Made by a program: the position numbers and the translations under genes
DNA from: Lachnospiraceae bacterium
GTDB taxonomy: Bacteria; Bacillota; Clostridia; Lachnospirales; Lachnospiraceae
Assembly: GCA_022791755.1 (NCBI GenBank)
Contig: JAAVZR010000030.1
Location: forward strand, 26,129-90,128
Length of the DNA stretch: 64,000 nt
Direction of reading: 5' to 3'
Shown here: piece by piece, positions 41,530 through 50,808 of the stretch
How the letters are laid out: each line of letters opens with the position of its first letter
Position numbering within the stretch: the first letter of the stretch is position 1
The notes under the pieces: model-generated
What the model was told of the DNA's origin: nothing
What the model saw: only the letters and a program-made list of their open reading frames with translations
The model's database searches: none

Positions 41530-43597
41530 ACAGAGAAAGCTTTTCCAGCTTTTGATCCATATAGCGGGCCAGCTTTCGTTTCAGAGAAGCGTGTGCTTCC
41601 TGTTCCAGGCCGTAATCCTCCTTAAGAATCCGGTCCGCAGCCTCCGAGGCCTGTTTCAGGATCCCGGCGTCGGTGTAGATATCTCCCAGAGCAAAATCCA
41701 TCATGCCGCTCTGGCGCAGGCCGAAAATATCGCCGGGCCCCCGGAGCTTTAAGTCTTCCGAAGCGATGACAAAACCGTCGTTGGTGCGGTTTAAGACCTC
41801 CAGGCGTTTGTTTTTTGAATCATCGGAGCCATTGATAAAGATACAGTAGGACTGATGTTCTCCCCGTCCGATCCGTCCTCTCAGCTGATGCAGCTGGGCC
41901 AGCCCGAAGCGCTCGGCATTTTCCACCACCATCACCGTGGCGTTGGGAACGTCCACTCCCACCTCCACCACTGTGGTGGACACCAGGACGTGGATCTGCC
42001 CCCGGGAGAATTCCTCCATGACACGGTTTTTCTCCGCCGGCTTCATGCGGCCGTGCAGTGTGCCGATGGTGATAAACGGTGGCAGCTCCTCTCTGAGCTT
42101 CGCAGCGTAATCCTTTACGTTTTCTCCTTCCATCATACCGCTGTCCTCCACCATGGGACAGATCACATAGGCCTGGCGGCCTTCCTTTACCTGACCGATG
42201 ATGAATTCACAGGCTTTTTTGCGCCGTCCGGCGCCGATGACACAGTTTTTCACCGGCAGGCGATTGGCCGGTTTTTCATCAATGACCGAGATATCCAGAT
42301 CTCCGTACAGGATGATGGCCAGGGTCCGCGGTATGGGAGTGGCGCTCATGACTAACACATGAGGCGGCGTCTGCCGGCTCTCATCTCCCTTGGAGGCCAG
42401 GATCTCACGCTGCCGCACGCCGAAACGGTGCTGTTCGTCGGTGATGACCAGTCCCAGCCTGGCAAACTGAACCTTGTCCTGAATGAGGGCATGGGTTCCG
42501 ATGATAATATCGGCTTCATGGGACGCGATCCGGGCATAGGCCAGCCGCTTTTCCTTCGCCGTCATGGAGCCGGTCAGAAGTTCTGTCTGAAAAGGCATAT
42601 TCGCGTCCCGCAAAAATCCGGTGACGGTCTCGTAATGCTGTCGGGCCAGCACTTCGGTGGGCGCCATCAGCACCCCCTGCCAGCCGCCGGCCGCCATCTG
42701 CATCAGAGCTAACAGGGCCACTATGGTCTTACCGGACCCCACATCCCCCTGAACCAGCCGGTTCATGAGGCTGGGGCCGGTCAGGTCCGCCAGGATCTCT
42801 TCATAACAGCGCTTCTGGGCGTTTGTCAGCGCAAAAGGAAGGCTCTCCACAAACTTCCCCACCTGAGCGGACGCCTGGATCCGGCAGCCGTTTGGCTGTT
42901 CCTCATTGGTGTCCCGCAGATACCGTACTGCCAGGATAAAGAGAAAAAACTCATCGAAGACCAGACGTTTTCTGGCAAAGGCCAGCTCGGTTTTATCCGG
43001 CGGAAAGTGGATGGTCCGAAGCGCATAATTGTATTCTGCCAGCCGGTAATCCTTGCGCACTTTCCCCGGCAGGTATTCCGGCAGCTCCGGGAGCCCGCAG
43101 AGCGCCTCCCTCACAGTTTTGCCAAGCATGTTTCTGGTCAGCCCCGCGGTGAGGCTGTAAATCGGCTGAAGCTTCCCCACGAAAGCTGCGTAGTTCTCCG
43201 GCGTATATATGATCGGCTGTTCCATGACCCTGCCGAAGCGGCCTGCGGTGACGCGGCCCTTAAAGACATAGCGCTTTCCCGCGCCCAGAGTGTTCTTCAG
43301 ATAGGGCATGTTAAACCAGGTCACCCGGAGACTGCCGCTTTCATCGCGGATCACAGCATCCACGATTTGCAGTTTCCCCACACGGCGTACTCCGGGCTCA
43401 CCGGTGACAGTGGCGCATACCACTGCCGGTCCGTTATCCGGCAGAGAGGTCACGGAGACCGGCTCCGCAAATTCCTCGTAGCCACGGGGAAAATACCCCA
43501 GCAGATCCTCCACCGAGGCGATCCCCGCCCGCAAAAAGACCTGGGCGGTCTTCTCTCCGATTCCCTTTATCTTTGTCAGTTCATCGTTCAGACGCAT
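41528..43597 (-). CDS. recG: ATP-dependent DNA helicase RecG
   Basis: 689 residues, the normal length; it drives fork regression and branch migration. The N-terminal wedge/OB domain begins MRLNDELTKIKGIGEKTAQ with a helix-hairpin-helix. The helicase motifs are ALTNAQKRCYEEIL (Q), QGDVGSGKT (I), the DEQHRFG box (II), VMSATPIPRT (III) and LRGRIGRG (VI). The end is LARYMDQKLEKLSL. The ATG at 43597 is preceded by AGAGGTGGGAC; an upstream in-frame ATG reaches into the intergenic palindrome and is not used. It follows dak, as in Bacillus (yloV-...-recG). Confidence 0.97.
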   Translation of the reverse strand: MRLNDELTKIKGIGEKTAQVFLRAGIASVEDLLGYFPRGYEEFAEPVSVTSLPDNGPAVVCATVTGEPGVRRVGKLQIVDAVIRDESGSLRVTWFNMPYLKNTLGAGKRYVFKGRVTAGRFGRVMEQPIIYTPENYAAFVGKLQPIYSLTAGLTRNMLGKTVREALCGLPELPEYLPGKVRKDYRLAEYNYALRTIHFPPDKTELAFARKRLVFDEFFLFILAVRYLRDTNEEQPNGCRIQASAQVGKFVESLPFALTNAQKRCYEEILADLTGPSLMNRLVQGDVGSGKTIVALLALMQMAAGGWQGVLMAPTEVLARQHYETVTGFLRDANMPFQTELLTGSMTAKEKRLAYARIASHEADIIIGTHALIQDKVQFARLGLVITDEQHRFGVRQREILASKGDESRQTPPHVLVMSATPIPRTLAIILYGDLDISVIDEKPANRLPVKNCVIGAGRRKKACEFIIGQVKEGRQAYVICPMVEDSGMMEGENVKDYAAKLREELPPFITIGTLHGRMKPAEKNRVMEEFSRGQIHVLVSTTVVEVGVDVPNATVMVVENAERFGLAQLHQLRGRIGRGEHQSYCIFINGSDDSKNKRLEVLNRTNDGFVIASEDLKLRGPGDIFGLRQSGMMDFALGDIYTDAGILKQASEAADRILKEDYGLEQEAHASLKRKLARYMDQKLEKLSL

Positions 43598-43630
43598 GTC
43601 CCACCTCTGCCAAACCGCCTGTACAGAGAA

Positions 43631-43681
43631 GGGGCTGCCGCAAAACGCAGAATCCGACACTCTTTGTTTTGCCACAGCCTC
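43631..43681. repeat. Intergenic palindrome, family copy 1
   Basis: Arms 43631-43646 and 43666-43681 pair over 16 bp with three imperfect positions, around a 19-nt loop. The right arm is identical to that of the copy at 56071-56086. It lies 17 nt after the dak stop. There is no T-tract on the minus strand, so it is not a classical terminator. Confidence 0.75.
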
Positions 43682-43697
43682 TTTCTGATTTCAAAGC

Positions 43698-45371
43698 TTA
43701 CTCCACACTCATCACATAATAGTAGATCGGCTGTCCACCGTCATGCATCTCGATATCCACGCCGTCAAATTCCTTCCGTACCCGGTCAAGCAGGGCTTCG
43801 GCATCCTCCTTTGGAACCTCTTCGCCATAGTAGATGCTGATCAGCTCGCTTTCCTCATCCACCAGCGCTTTGACCAGTTCAAAGCTGGTATCGTTAATAT
43901 CTTTTCCCACTGCCAGAATGGCGTGATCGTCGATACCCATGATATCTCCCTGATGCACCTCCACCCCGTCCAGGCTGGTGTTGCGCACGGCATAAGTCAC
44001 CTGGCCGGTCTTCACATGCTTCATCTCACCTGTCATGGTGGCCAGGTTCTCCTCCGGGGACACGCCGGGCATGAAGCTGATCAGTGCTGTAATTCCCTGG
44101 GGAATCGTCCGGGAGGGCACCACCACCACCTGTTTATCCTCGACCAGATGCATGGCCTGCTCGGCCGCCAGAATAATATTTTTGTTATTGGGAAGGACAT
44201 AAACCACATCGGCGTTCACCGTATTGACCGCGTTGAGGATATCCTCCGTGCTGGGATTCATGGTCTGTCCGCCCTCGATCAGCGTATCCACCCCGAGGCC
44301 GCGGAATATCTCGTTCATTCCCTCGCCTACGGAGATGGCCACGAAGCCGGCTTCCTTGCGGGGAGCGGCCTTTGCCTCTTCGGCTGCCTTTTTTGCCATG
44401 ACGGCTTTTTTCTCTGCCTCCCGGATCAGCTTCTCCTGGTGCTCTTCGCGCATATTGTCGATCTTCATGCGGGACAGGGGGCCGAAGGTCAGCGCCTTCT
44501 GGATCGCCAGACCGGGATCGTTGGTATGCACATGTACTTTGACAATCTCGTCATCGGATACCACCACGATGGAATCGCCGATGGATTCCAGATATGCCTT
44601 GAATCCGCGCTCCTTCTCCGGATCATAGCGGCTGTCAATATGGATCATAAACTCGGTGCAGTAGCCGTAACGGATGTCAAAGTCTTCCGTGGAAACCTCC
44701 GGCGCGGAAGTTGCCCTGGGGGCGGCTGCCGGAATCGAAGACAGATCGATCTCCTTGCCCAAAAAGGCGTCCATACAGCCCTTCATGATCTCCATGAGTC
44801 CCTGTCCGCCGGAATCCACCACACCGGCTTCCTTCAGAACCGGCAGCATCTCCGGGGTCTGACTCAGCACATGGTCGCCGTGGGCGATAACCGCCGCAAA
44901 AAACTGCTCCAGATCCTCTGTCTGGGCCGCCATCTCCTCGGCTCTGTCCGCCATTCCTCTGGCCACGGTCAGGATCGTGCCCTCCTTGGGCTTCATCACT
45001 GCCTTATATGCCGTCTCCGAGGCTCTCTGGAAAGCGGCGGCGATCACTGCCGTATTGAGGACAGACACCTTTTTGATCTCTTTCGTAAAACCACGGAGTA
45101 GCTGGGATAAAATAACGCCGGAATTTCCTCTGGCGCCCCGCAGCGAGCCCGAGGAGATCGCCTTTGCCAAGGCCTCCATGTCGGGATTTTCCAGAGCCTG
45201 CACTTCCCCTACGGCAGACATGATGGTCAGTGTCATATTGGTCCCGGTATCCCCGTCAGGTACGGGGAACACATTCAGTTCGTTAATCCATTCTTTGTTT
45301 GCTTCCAAACGCTGTGCGCCTGCCAGAAAAATAGTTTTGAGCTGGCCGGCGTCGATTGTTTTAGCTGCCAC
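43698..45371 (-). CDS. DAK2-domain protein (FakA/YloV-like kinase)
   Basis: 557 residues. The N-terminal DAK2 domain (about 8-200) has NELNVFPVPDGDTGTNM (nucleotide and metal binding), RGARGNSGVILSQLLRG and VVDSGGQGLM. A central and C-terminal FakA-like region follows (FDIRYGYCTEFMI, VHVHTNDPGLAIQKAL, VYVLPNNKNIILAAEQ). FakA phosphorylates fatty acids held by FakB proteins; that role is likely but unproven here. The GTG at 45371 is preferred (GGAGG 7 nt upstream); the ATG at 45377 is too close. It follows the Asp23 gene by about 20 nt, the conserved yloU-yloV pair. Confidence 0.92.
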   Translation of the reverse strand: MAAKTIDAGQLKTIFLAGAQRLEANKEWINELNVFPVPDGDTGTNMTLTIMSAVGEVQALENPDMEALAKAISSGSLRGARGNSGVILSQLLRGFTKEIKKVSVLNTAVIAAAFQRASETAYKAVMKPKEGTILTVARGMADRAEEMAAQTEDLEQFFAAVIAHGDHVLSQTPEMLPVLKEAGVVDSGGQGLMEIMKGCMDAFLGKEIDLSSIPAAAPRATSAPEVSTEDFDIRYGYCTEFMIHIDSRYDPEKERGFKAYLESIGDSIVVVSDDEIVKVHVHTNDPGLAIQKALTFGPLSRMKIDNMREEHQEKLIREAEKKAVMAKKAAEEAKAAPRKEAGFVAISVGEGMNEIFRGLGVDTLIEGGQTMNPSTEDILNAVNTVNADVVYVLPNNKNIILAAEQAMHLVEDKQVVVVPSRTIPQGITALISFMPGVSPEENLATMTGEMKHVKTGQVTYAVRNTSLDGVEVHQGDIMGIDDHAILAVGKDINDTSFELVKALVDEESELISIYYGEEVPKEDAEALLDRVRKEFDGVDIEMHDGGQPIYYYVMSVE

Positions 45372-45391
45372 TATCATACCTCCTCGTAAAA

Positions 45392-45748
45392 TCAGTCGAT
45401 GACGCGAACGCCTTCCACGAATATATTAATCTTCTCCACCTCTATACCGGTAAACTGCTCTACTTTGTATTTCACGTTGGAAATCAGATTATCCGACACC
45501 GCGCAGATGCTGACGCCGTATACCATAATCACATGGAAATCCAGAGTAAGCTTGTTTTCATTCACGGTGACATTGATTCCGTGAGCCAGATTGTCCTTCA
45601 ACAGAAGTTTCACGAGGCCGTCTTTCATATTAACCGCCGCCATGCCCACAATGCCAAAACATTCGATGGCTACGCTGCCGGCATACTTTGCAATTACATC
45701 TGAGTCAATCAGAATTGTGCCCATCTGATTGTTAATCCGACACTTCAT
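45392..45748 (-). CDS. Asp23/Gls24 family envelope-stress protein (YloU-like)
   Basis: 118 residues matching the family: MGTILIDSDVIAKYAGSVAIECFGIVGMA near the start, then LLLKDNLAHGINVTVNENKLTLDFHVIMVYGVSI and YKVEQFTGIEVEKINIFVEGV at the end. Members are cytosolic or membrane-associated and linked to cell-envelope homeostasis. It pairs with the downstream DAK gene as yloU-yloV do in Bacillus and is divergent from rpmB. ATGGAGGAAAAAAT precedes the start. Confidence 0.93.
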   Translation of the reverse strand: MKCRINNQMGTILIDSDVIAKYAGSVAIECFGIVGMAAVNMKDGLVKLLLKDNLAHGINVTVNENKLTLDFHVIMVYGVSICAVSDNLISNVKYKVEQFTGIEVEKINIFVEGVRVID

Positions 45749-45801
45749 ATTTTTTCCTCCATTGCTGTTATTTTACAACCGGACGGTCATAATCATTCTA
45801 T

Positions 45802-45830
45802 ATTATAACCGCTGTATCGGAAAAATGAAA
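45802..45830 (-). promoter_or_regulatory. Promoter of asp23-dak-recG
   Basis: On the minus strand, -35 TTTCAT (45825-45830, weak), a 17-bp spacer and -10 TATAAT (45802-45807). Confidence 0.6.
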
Positions 45831-45872
45831 GTTATATTTTCGGATTTTGTGAAAAACTTTTAAAATTTTTGC

Positions 45873-45901
45873 TTGATTTTTTTATGGGGTTCTGGTATAT
45901 T
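45873..45901 (+). promoter_or_regulatory. Sigma-A promoter of rpmB
   Basis: -35 TTGATT (45873-45878), a 17-bp spacer and -10 TATATT (45896-45901), about 60 nt before the rpmB start. Confidence 0.75.
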
Positions 45902-45963
45902 AGTCATGTTGTGAAGTCCGCAGAAAGATGTGGACTAATTGGATTCGAAGGAGGTGCGGCAAA

Positions 45964-46149
45964 ATGGCAAAGTGTGATATCTGCGAAAAAGGTGTTCATT
46001 TCGGAAATAATGTGAGTCACTCTCATAGAAGATCCAACAAGATGTGGAAATCCAATGTGAAGTCTGTCAAAGTGAAAGTAAACGGCGCTGCGAAGACCAT
46101 GCATGTTTGTACTTCATGTCTGAAGTCCGGATTAGTAGAGAGAGCCTGA
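45964..46149 (+). CDS. rpmB: 50S ribosomal protein L28 (zinc-binding form)
   Basis: 61 residues from the ATG at 45964 after GAAGGAGGTGCGGCAAA. Typical L28: MAKCDICEKG, GNNVSHSHRRSNKMWKSNVKSV and VCTSCLKSG. Two CxxC pairs are present, the C+ form that binds zinc. An upstream in-frame ATG at 45928 would be read through the ribosome binding site and is not used. Single-gene unit, divergent from asp23-dak as in Bacillus. Confidence 0.97.
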   Translation: MAKCDICEKGVHFGNNVSHSHRRSNKMWKSNVKSVKVKVNGAAKTMHVCTSCLKSGLVERA

Positions 46150-46161
46150 CGGGTTAGCACA

Positions 46162-46194
46162 GGGGAGGGAGAGCTGATGTTCTCCCTCCTCTTT
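46162..46194 (+). terminator. Terminator of rpmB
   Basis: An 11-bp stem (46162-46172 with 46181-46191, one G-U) and a short TTT, 12 nt after the rpmB stop. The weak T-tract makes it less certain. Confidence 0.65.
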
Positions 46195-46213
46195 GCGTAG
46201 GGATTCTGGCTTT

Positions 46214-47470
46214 CTATCCCGGCTCATTCTTCCGTTTCAGTTCTTTTAGCAGCTCTTTTGCCTCCTTTACCTGACGGCTGTCCACCTCTTTTTTCTCATC
46301 GTAGCGGGCTGCCAGATACAGTCTTCGCAGGGCTTCGGTCTGAGACGAATCCAGGTTCAGATGTGAACGGGCCTGATGCAGGATCTCCTGCGAGGTCTGG
46401 CAGGATTTTAATTTCACGCCCTTTTTACGAAGCAGCTTCAGAAATTCGCGGTAGCTTTGGCGCACCTTCTCCCGGTTGGAGGCGCCGAAGAGTCTTTTTT
46501 CCGGCCGCATCGCCGGCCGGTGAGCCAGATGGCCGGTCTCTCCCTCTTCCGGCGTCTCCCCGCCCCCTCCTTTCTTCTGGATCCGGTACATGAGTAAGAG
46601 AATCACGATCAGAATGACCGCCGCTGCCATCCAGGACAGATACCCGGACCGGGAGGCCGACGCCGGCTCTTTGCGGATGAATTCTTCGGTGGGTACCCCG
46701 AGAACTTCCGGAGCCGTCATGACCTCCCCGGTCAGCGCCTCCGCCGACGTCTCATAGTCGCCGGGCTTCTGCATGTCCAGAGGACCCTTGGGAATCAGCA
46801 GCCACAGAGGGGTGAGGATGAGAGTCAGAAACCCTCCGATCAGCTTATACAGCGCGCTTTGCAGAATGGTGAAGAGCCCGCGGCCCATCCACAGAAGGGA
46901 AGCCGCCCCGCCGGCCGTACCGGCCACCGCGGACAGCTCCAGCAGATTCACCGTCAGGGAGCGGTTCCCTCCGCTGCCCTTTAAGCGCAGCTGTCTTAAA
47001 AGAAAGATGCCGGACAGGGTATGGAGTCCTCCGTAAAAGAGCATTCCCGGGATTCTGGATTCCGTGCGGACGTCATAGTTCACATGGAGTATCTCATACA
47101 GCATGGCAGTGATAAGCAGAGCGGCCCAGAGAATCTCGAGACGTCCGAACATTTCCCGATAGGTCCAGTATTCCGTGGTCTGACAGTTTCTGAGAAGAAG
47201 CGACTCCGTGTAGATAAGAGGAGGCAGCAAAAACAGAAGCCCGGTCCAGGATCCGGCCCAAAAAAGAGACAGAGGAGGGAGCAGCAGCGCAAGGTGTGAA
47301 AGCAAGGGTTTTTTCCAGTGCAGCCAGGTAAAAATCCCTGCTCCGAAGGCGCACATGGGAGCCGTCAGGAGACCGGCGTTCCCAAGAGGGAAGAGCTTCC
47401 CAAAGAAACTGCCCACGGCAAAATAAAAGCACAGGTCTGCGAAGACACGGACCGTCGCAATCACGCTCAT
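46214..47470 (-). CDS. DUF4129-domain membrane protein
   Basis: 418 residues. The N-terminal ~200 residues form six to seven hydrophobic helices (LCFYFAVGSFFGKLF, LLSHLALLLPPLSLFWAG). A linker with PEVLGVPTEEFI and one further transmembrane helix (YLSWMAAAVILIVILLLMY) follow. The cytoplasmic C-terminal DUF4129-type helical domain has KVRQSYREFLKLLRKKGV, QTSQEILHQARSHL and EALRRLYLAARYDEK. In many genomes this domain ends transglutaminase-like membrane proteins beside MoxR and DUF58 genes; here no transglutaminase core is seen. It overlaps the DUF58 stop by 4 nt. Role unknown. Confidence 0.82.
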   Translation of the reverse strand: MSVIATVRVFADLCFYFAVGSFFGKLFPLGNAGLLTAPMCAFGAGIFTWLHWKKPLLSHLALLLPPLSLFWAGSWTGLLFLLPPLIYTESLLLRNCQTTEYWTYREMFGRLEILWAALLITAMLYEILHVNYDVRTESRIPGMLFYGGLHTLSGIFLLRQLRLKGSGGNRSLTVNLLELSAVAGTAGGAASLLWMGRGLFTILQSALYKLIGGFLTLILTPLWLLIPKGPLDMQKPGDYETSAEALTGEVMTAPEVLGVPTEEFIRKEPASASRSGYLSWMAAAVILIVILLLMYRIQKKGGGGETPEEGETGHLAHRPAMRPEKRLFGASNREKVRQSYREFLKLLRKKGVKLKSCQTSQEILHQARSHLNLDSSQTEALRRLYLAARYDEKKEVDSRQVKEAKELLKELKRKNEPG

Positions 47471-48540
47471 GATATTTCCTCCCCTCTGCCTGTCAGCACG
47501 CACACAGGCATTCCGCTGATCCGGCGAAGCTCATCGAGAACTCCCTGCCCGGAGGATTTCACCGGCGGCGTAATGAGCAGATAGCTCTGTCCGCGTTTGA
47601 TCTGGCGCAGGGTCTGCTTCACCAGATACTCCAGGGAAAAGAAACAGGTATATCCCGCCTGCCCCAGTCCATAGAGAAGAGTATGGAGATGCTGTCTTCC
47701 CAGACCTTCCGACAGCCAGGCCAGCTGTCCCACCGGTCCCTTTACATCGCCGTTGGTCCGAAAGGCATAGGGAATCCCCCGGTCTTCCATCTCCTCGCAC
47801 ACGGTTCTGGTAATCCGGAAGCACTGCTCCAGATCCTCTGCCTGTCCTCCCTCCATATTCAGAAGAACCATCACGGTCTGTTCCGTAGTATGATCGTACT
47901 GTTTGACCTGCATACGCCCGGAGACGGCAGTGCGGGTCCAGGACACATCTTTCATCGGTTCTCTGCCGGTATAGTCCCGAAAGCCCGTGATCAGTATGGG
48001 GTCCTCCATCAGGAAACGGCGCACAGATATGTCTCCCAGAAAGCCTCCCAGGACCTGTAAAGACCGGGGATCCTGTGTCCGGGCCGGCATCACCACAATG
48101 CGCTGTTCCAATTCCTCCACCCGGGAAGTCTCCCGAAATCCCAGTAAATCTCCGCTGTAGAGAGTCCTCTCTCCGAAGAGATACCGTCCCCTGGCAGGCA
48201 GGTGAAAGGTCAGGCGGCAGGTATAGCTGCTCCGGCCAGAAAGAAAGAATGACTTTTCCACATAGGCGTGCGTCTTAAGCCGCCCCTGCGTCATATGAGA
48301 GGATTCTTTCTCATATTCCGGAACGGCTTCTTTCGGAAAGGTCTGTGTAAGCCGCACATACAGCGCCGGCAGAGAACTGTGGTTTTCTACTGTGGCGCTC
48401 CAGGTGACGGTGGTCTTTGGCTCCACCAGAGAGGCGTCACAGCCGCCATGGCAGGACAGGCGGGTCAGGGAAGCGCGGGCCCACCTTTTCTCCAGACAGA
48501 CCACCAATGCCGCCAGGCAGATCAGGCACAGTATCGTCAT
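47467..48540 (-). CDS. DUF58 domain protein
   Basis: 357 residues with an N-terminal membrane segment (MTILCLICLAALVVCLEKRW), a beta-rich region (LTFHLPARGRYLFGERTLYSGDLLGF) and the DUF58 core FRDYTGREPMKDVSWTRTAVSGRMQVKQY. A von Willebrand-like alpha/beta fold follows (MVLLNMEGGQ). DUF58 proteins are usual partners of MoxR ATPases, perhaps as adaptors for complex assembly. It overlaps both neighbours by 4 nt, so moxR-DUF58-DUF4129 should be one translational unit. Confidence 0.9.
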   Translation of the reverse strand: MTILCLICLAALVVCLEKRWARASLTRLSCHGGCDASLVEPKTTVTWSATVENHSSLPALYVRLTQTFPKEAVPEYEKESSHMTQGRLKTHAYVEKSFFLSGRSSYTCRLTFHLPARGRYLFGERTLYSGDLLGFRETSRVEELEQRIVVMPARTQDPRSLQVLGGFLGDISVRRFLMEDPILITGFRDYTGREPMKDVSWTRTAVSGRMQVKQYDHTTEQTVMVLLNMEGGQAEDLEQCFRITRTVCEEMEDRGIPYAFRTNGDVKGPVGQLAWLSEGLGRQHLHTLLYGLGQAGYTCFFSLEYLVKQTLRQIKRGQSYLLITPPVKSSGQGVLDELRRISGMPVCVLTGRGEEIS

Positions 48541-49487
48541 AGCCTGCGCATTTCTTCCAGGGGCACTGCCACCTGGTCGATCAGCCGCGCCAGATAAGCT
48601 TCCGCATCCAGACGCTGGCTGGAGGCAGCGGCAATCCGGTGAGCCAGTACCGGTATCGCCTCTCTTTTCACATCCTCCGGTATCACATAATCTCTCCCTT
48701 CCATGGCGGCTGTCACCTGCGCCGCCCTGTACAGAGCGATGGCCCCGCGGGTGGAGACGCCGCAGGCCAGATCCTGGGCGGACCGGGTGGCCGATATGAG
48801 ATCCATGATATAGCCGGCCACCTCCGGGCTGACCTGTACCTGATGACAGGTCTCCATGAGGCTTTTCGTCTCCGCAGGGGTCACCGCCTGGGACAGTTCC
48901 TCCACCAGAGACAGCGTCGAGGCGCGGGCGATGACCAGAAGCTCCTGCTCCCTGGTCATGTATCCCATCCCCAGCCGCATGAAAAAGCGGTCGATCTGTG
49001 CTTCCGGCAGAGGAAACGTACCGTAGGATTCGATGGGATTCTGAGTGGCCATCACGATAAATGACGAGGCCATCGGATAAGTGTGGCCGTCCACCGTCAC
49101 CTGGCGCTCTTCCATGCTCTCCAGAAGAGCCGACTGGGTGCGCGGCGTGGCCCGGTTGATTTCGTCGGCCAGGATCACACCGGCGAAGAGAGGCCCCGGC
49201 CGGAATTCAAATTCACCGGTCTTCTGATTATAGAAATTGATACCGGTCAGATCCGAGGGCAGCAGGTCCGGGGTAAACTGAATCCGGCTGAAGACGCCGC
49301 CCACGGTCTTGGAAAACGCCCGTAAGAGCATGGTCTTTCCCGTACCGGGCACATCCTCCAGCAGGATATGGCCTTTGCAGAGATAGCAGACGGTGAGCTG
49401 ACGGATCACCTCGTCCTTTCCCAGGATTACCCGGCTGCAATTTTTAATGATACGTTCCGTGTAGGACTGAAAAGATTCCGGATTCAT
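48537..49487 (-). CDS. MoxR family AAA ATPase
   Basis: 316 residues; a chaperone-like AAA ATPase. Walker A is in LEDVPGTGKTMLLRAF and Walker B in GVILADEINRATPRTQSALLESM. Sensor 1 is FIVMATQNPIESYGTFPLPEAQ, and the lid has DLACGVSTRGAIALYRAAQ. MoxR proteins help assemble or activate protein complexes, often with DUF58/VWA partners as here. It is 33 nt after ilvA and leads the three-gene module. Confidence 0.94.
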   Translation of the reverse strand: MNPESFQSYTERIIKNCSRVILGKDEVIRQLTVCYLCKGHILLEDVPGTGKTMLLRAFSKTVGGVFSRIQFTPDLLPSDLTGINFYNQKTGEFEFRPGPLFAGVILADEINRATPRTQSALLESMEERQVTVDGHTYPMASSFIVMATQNPIESYGTFPLPEAQIDRFFMRLGMGYMTREQELLVIARASTLSLVEELSQAVTPAETKSLMETCHQVQVSPEVAGYIMDLISATRSAQDLACGVSTRGAIALYRAAQVTAAMEGRDYVIPEDVKREAIPVLAHRIAAASSQRLDAEAYLARLIDQVAVPLEEMRRL

Positions 49488-49520
49488 GGCTCCCTCCCTC
49501 CGACAGAGTCCGAGTTCCTC

Positions 49521-50753
49521 TTACATCTCGTATGTGGCCGTCGTGCTCACCAGTCTGGGACGGTATCCCTTTTCCTCCAGGGCCTTCACGATCTGTTCCT
49601 TGTGCTCCGGCCCAAAGGCTTCCATGGTGATGCGAAGCTCCACCGACTCGCTGCGGTTCATATTGATAAACTGATTGTGATCCAGCTTGATGATACTGCC
49701 CTGTTCCTCGCCGATGATCTGAGCCACATTGGCTAAGGCTCCCGGCTTATCCGCCAGAAGTACCGATACGGTGAAGATACGGTTTCTCAGTATCAGGCCG
49801 CTCTGGACCACGGAGGCCACCGTGACCACATCCATATTGCCGCCGCTTAAGACCGAGACGATCTTCTTGCCCTTCACATGCTTCAGATGGCGCAGGGCGG
49901 CTACGGTGAGAAGACCGGAATTCTCCACCACCATCTTGTGATTTTCCATCATGTCGAGGAAGGCGACCACCAGCTCCGAGTCCTCCACCAGGATGATATC
50001 GTCGATGTTCTGCCGGATATAGGGCAGCAGCTTGTCTCCGGGGGTCTTGACCGCCGTGCCGTCGGCGATGGTATTGACCCGGGGCAGCGTGACCACCTTT
50101 CCCTGGCGCAGGGACTGTTCGATGCAGTTGGCCCCGGCCGGCTCCACTCCGATGACACGGATATGGGGATTGAGCATCTTTGCCAGGGAGGCCACTCCGG
50201 TGAAAAGTCCGCCGCCGCCCATGGGCACCAGGATGTAGTCCACCGTGGGGAGCTCCTTCACGATCTCCATGGCAATGGTTCCCTGGCCGGTAGCCACCGC
50301 CAGATCGTTAAAGGGATGGATGAAGGTCAGCTTCTGCTCCTCGGCCAGACGGTAGGCATACTCGCAGGCGTCGTCGTAGACATCGCCGTGAAGAATCACA
50401 TTGGCTCCGTAGCTCTTGGTGCGGTTGACCTTGATAAGCGGCGTCGTCACCGGCATCACCACGGTGGCCGGCACACCGAAACAGCGGGCGGCGTAGGCCA
50501 CTCCCTGGGCATGATTGCCTGCGGACGCCGTAATCAGCCCGTTTTTTCTCTCCTCCTCCGGCAGCGTACTGATTTTGTAATATGCGCCGCGGACCTTGTA
50601 CGCGCCGGTATATTGCAGATTTTCCGGTTTGAAATAAATTTTGTTGCCGCTGAGTCCGCTGTAATACTCGCTGTAGACTAACCTTGTCTCCAGTGTCACC
50701 CGGCTGACGATCTCCGCCGCCTCTTCAAAACGCTCCAGGGTCAGTTTTTCCAT
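49521..50753 (-). CDS. ilvA: Threonine ammonia-lyase
   Basis: 410 residues; a PLP enzyme that turns threonine into 2-oxobutanoate (isoleucine synthesis or threonine catabolism). Motifs: TGAYKVRGAYYK (PLP Lys), TASAGNHAQGVAYAA, VPMGGGGLFTG (phosphate-binding glycines) and VLSGGN. The C-terminal ACT-like region (TVSVLLADKPGALANVAQIIGEEQ) indicates allosteric control, the one-domain TdcB/IlvA short form. The start MEKLTLERFEEA at 50753 follows AAGGAGAGAT; an earlier in-frame ATG is not supported. It lies between ftsY (55 nt) and moxR (33 nt) without obvious link to either. Confidence 0.94.
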   Translation of the reverse strand: MEKLTLERFEEAAEIVSRVTLETRLVYSEYYSGLSGNKIYFKPENLQYTGAYKVRGAYYKISTLPEEERKNGLITASAGNHAQGVAYAARCFGVPATVVMPVTTPLIKVNRTKSYGANVILHGDVYDDACEYAYRLAEEQKLTFIHPFNDLAVATGQGTIAMEIVKELPTVDYILVPMGGGGLFTGVASLAKMLNPHIRVIGVEPAGANCIEQSLRQGKVVTLPRVNTIADGTAVKTPGDKLLPYIRQNIDDIILVEDSELVVAFLDMMENHKMVVENSGLLTVAALRHLKHVKGKKIVSVLSGGNMDVVTVASVVQSGLILRNRIFTVSVLLADKPGALANVAQIIGEEQGSIIKLDHNQFINMNRSESVELRITMEAFGPEHKEQIVKALEEKGYRPRLVSTTATYEM

Positions 50754-50808
50754 ATCTCTCCTTACCTCCTCTTTCTTTGGCGGTCTGCCATGGGTTTTTC
50801 TGCCTTTT

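Noticed and set aside
43598..43675. N-terminal extension of RecG
   Set aside because: It translates the intergenic palindrome; RecG proteins start at the MRLNDELTKIKG-like helix.
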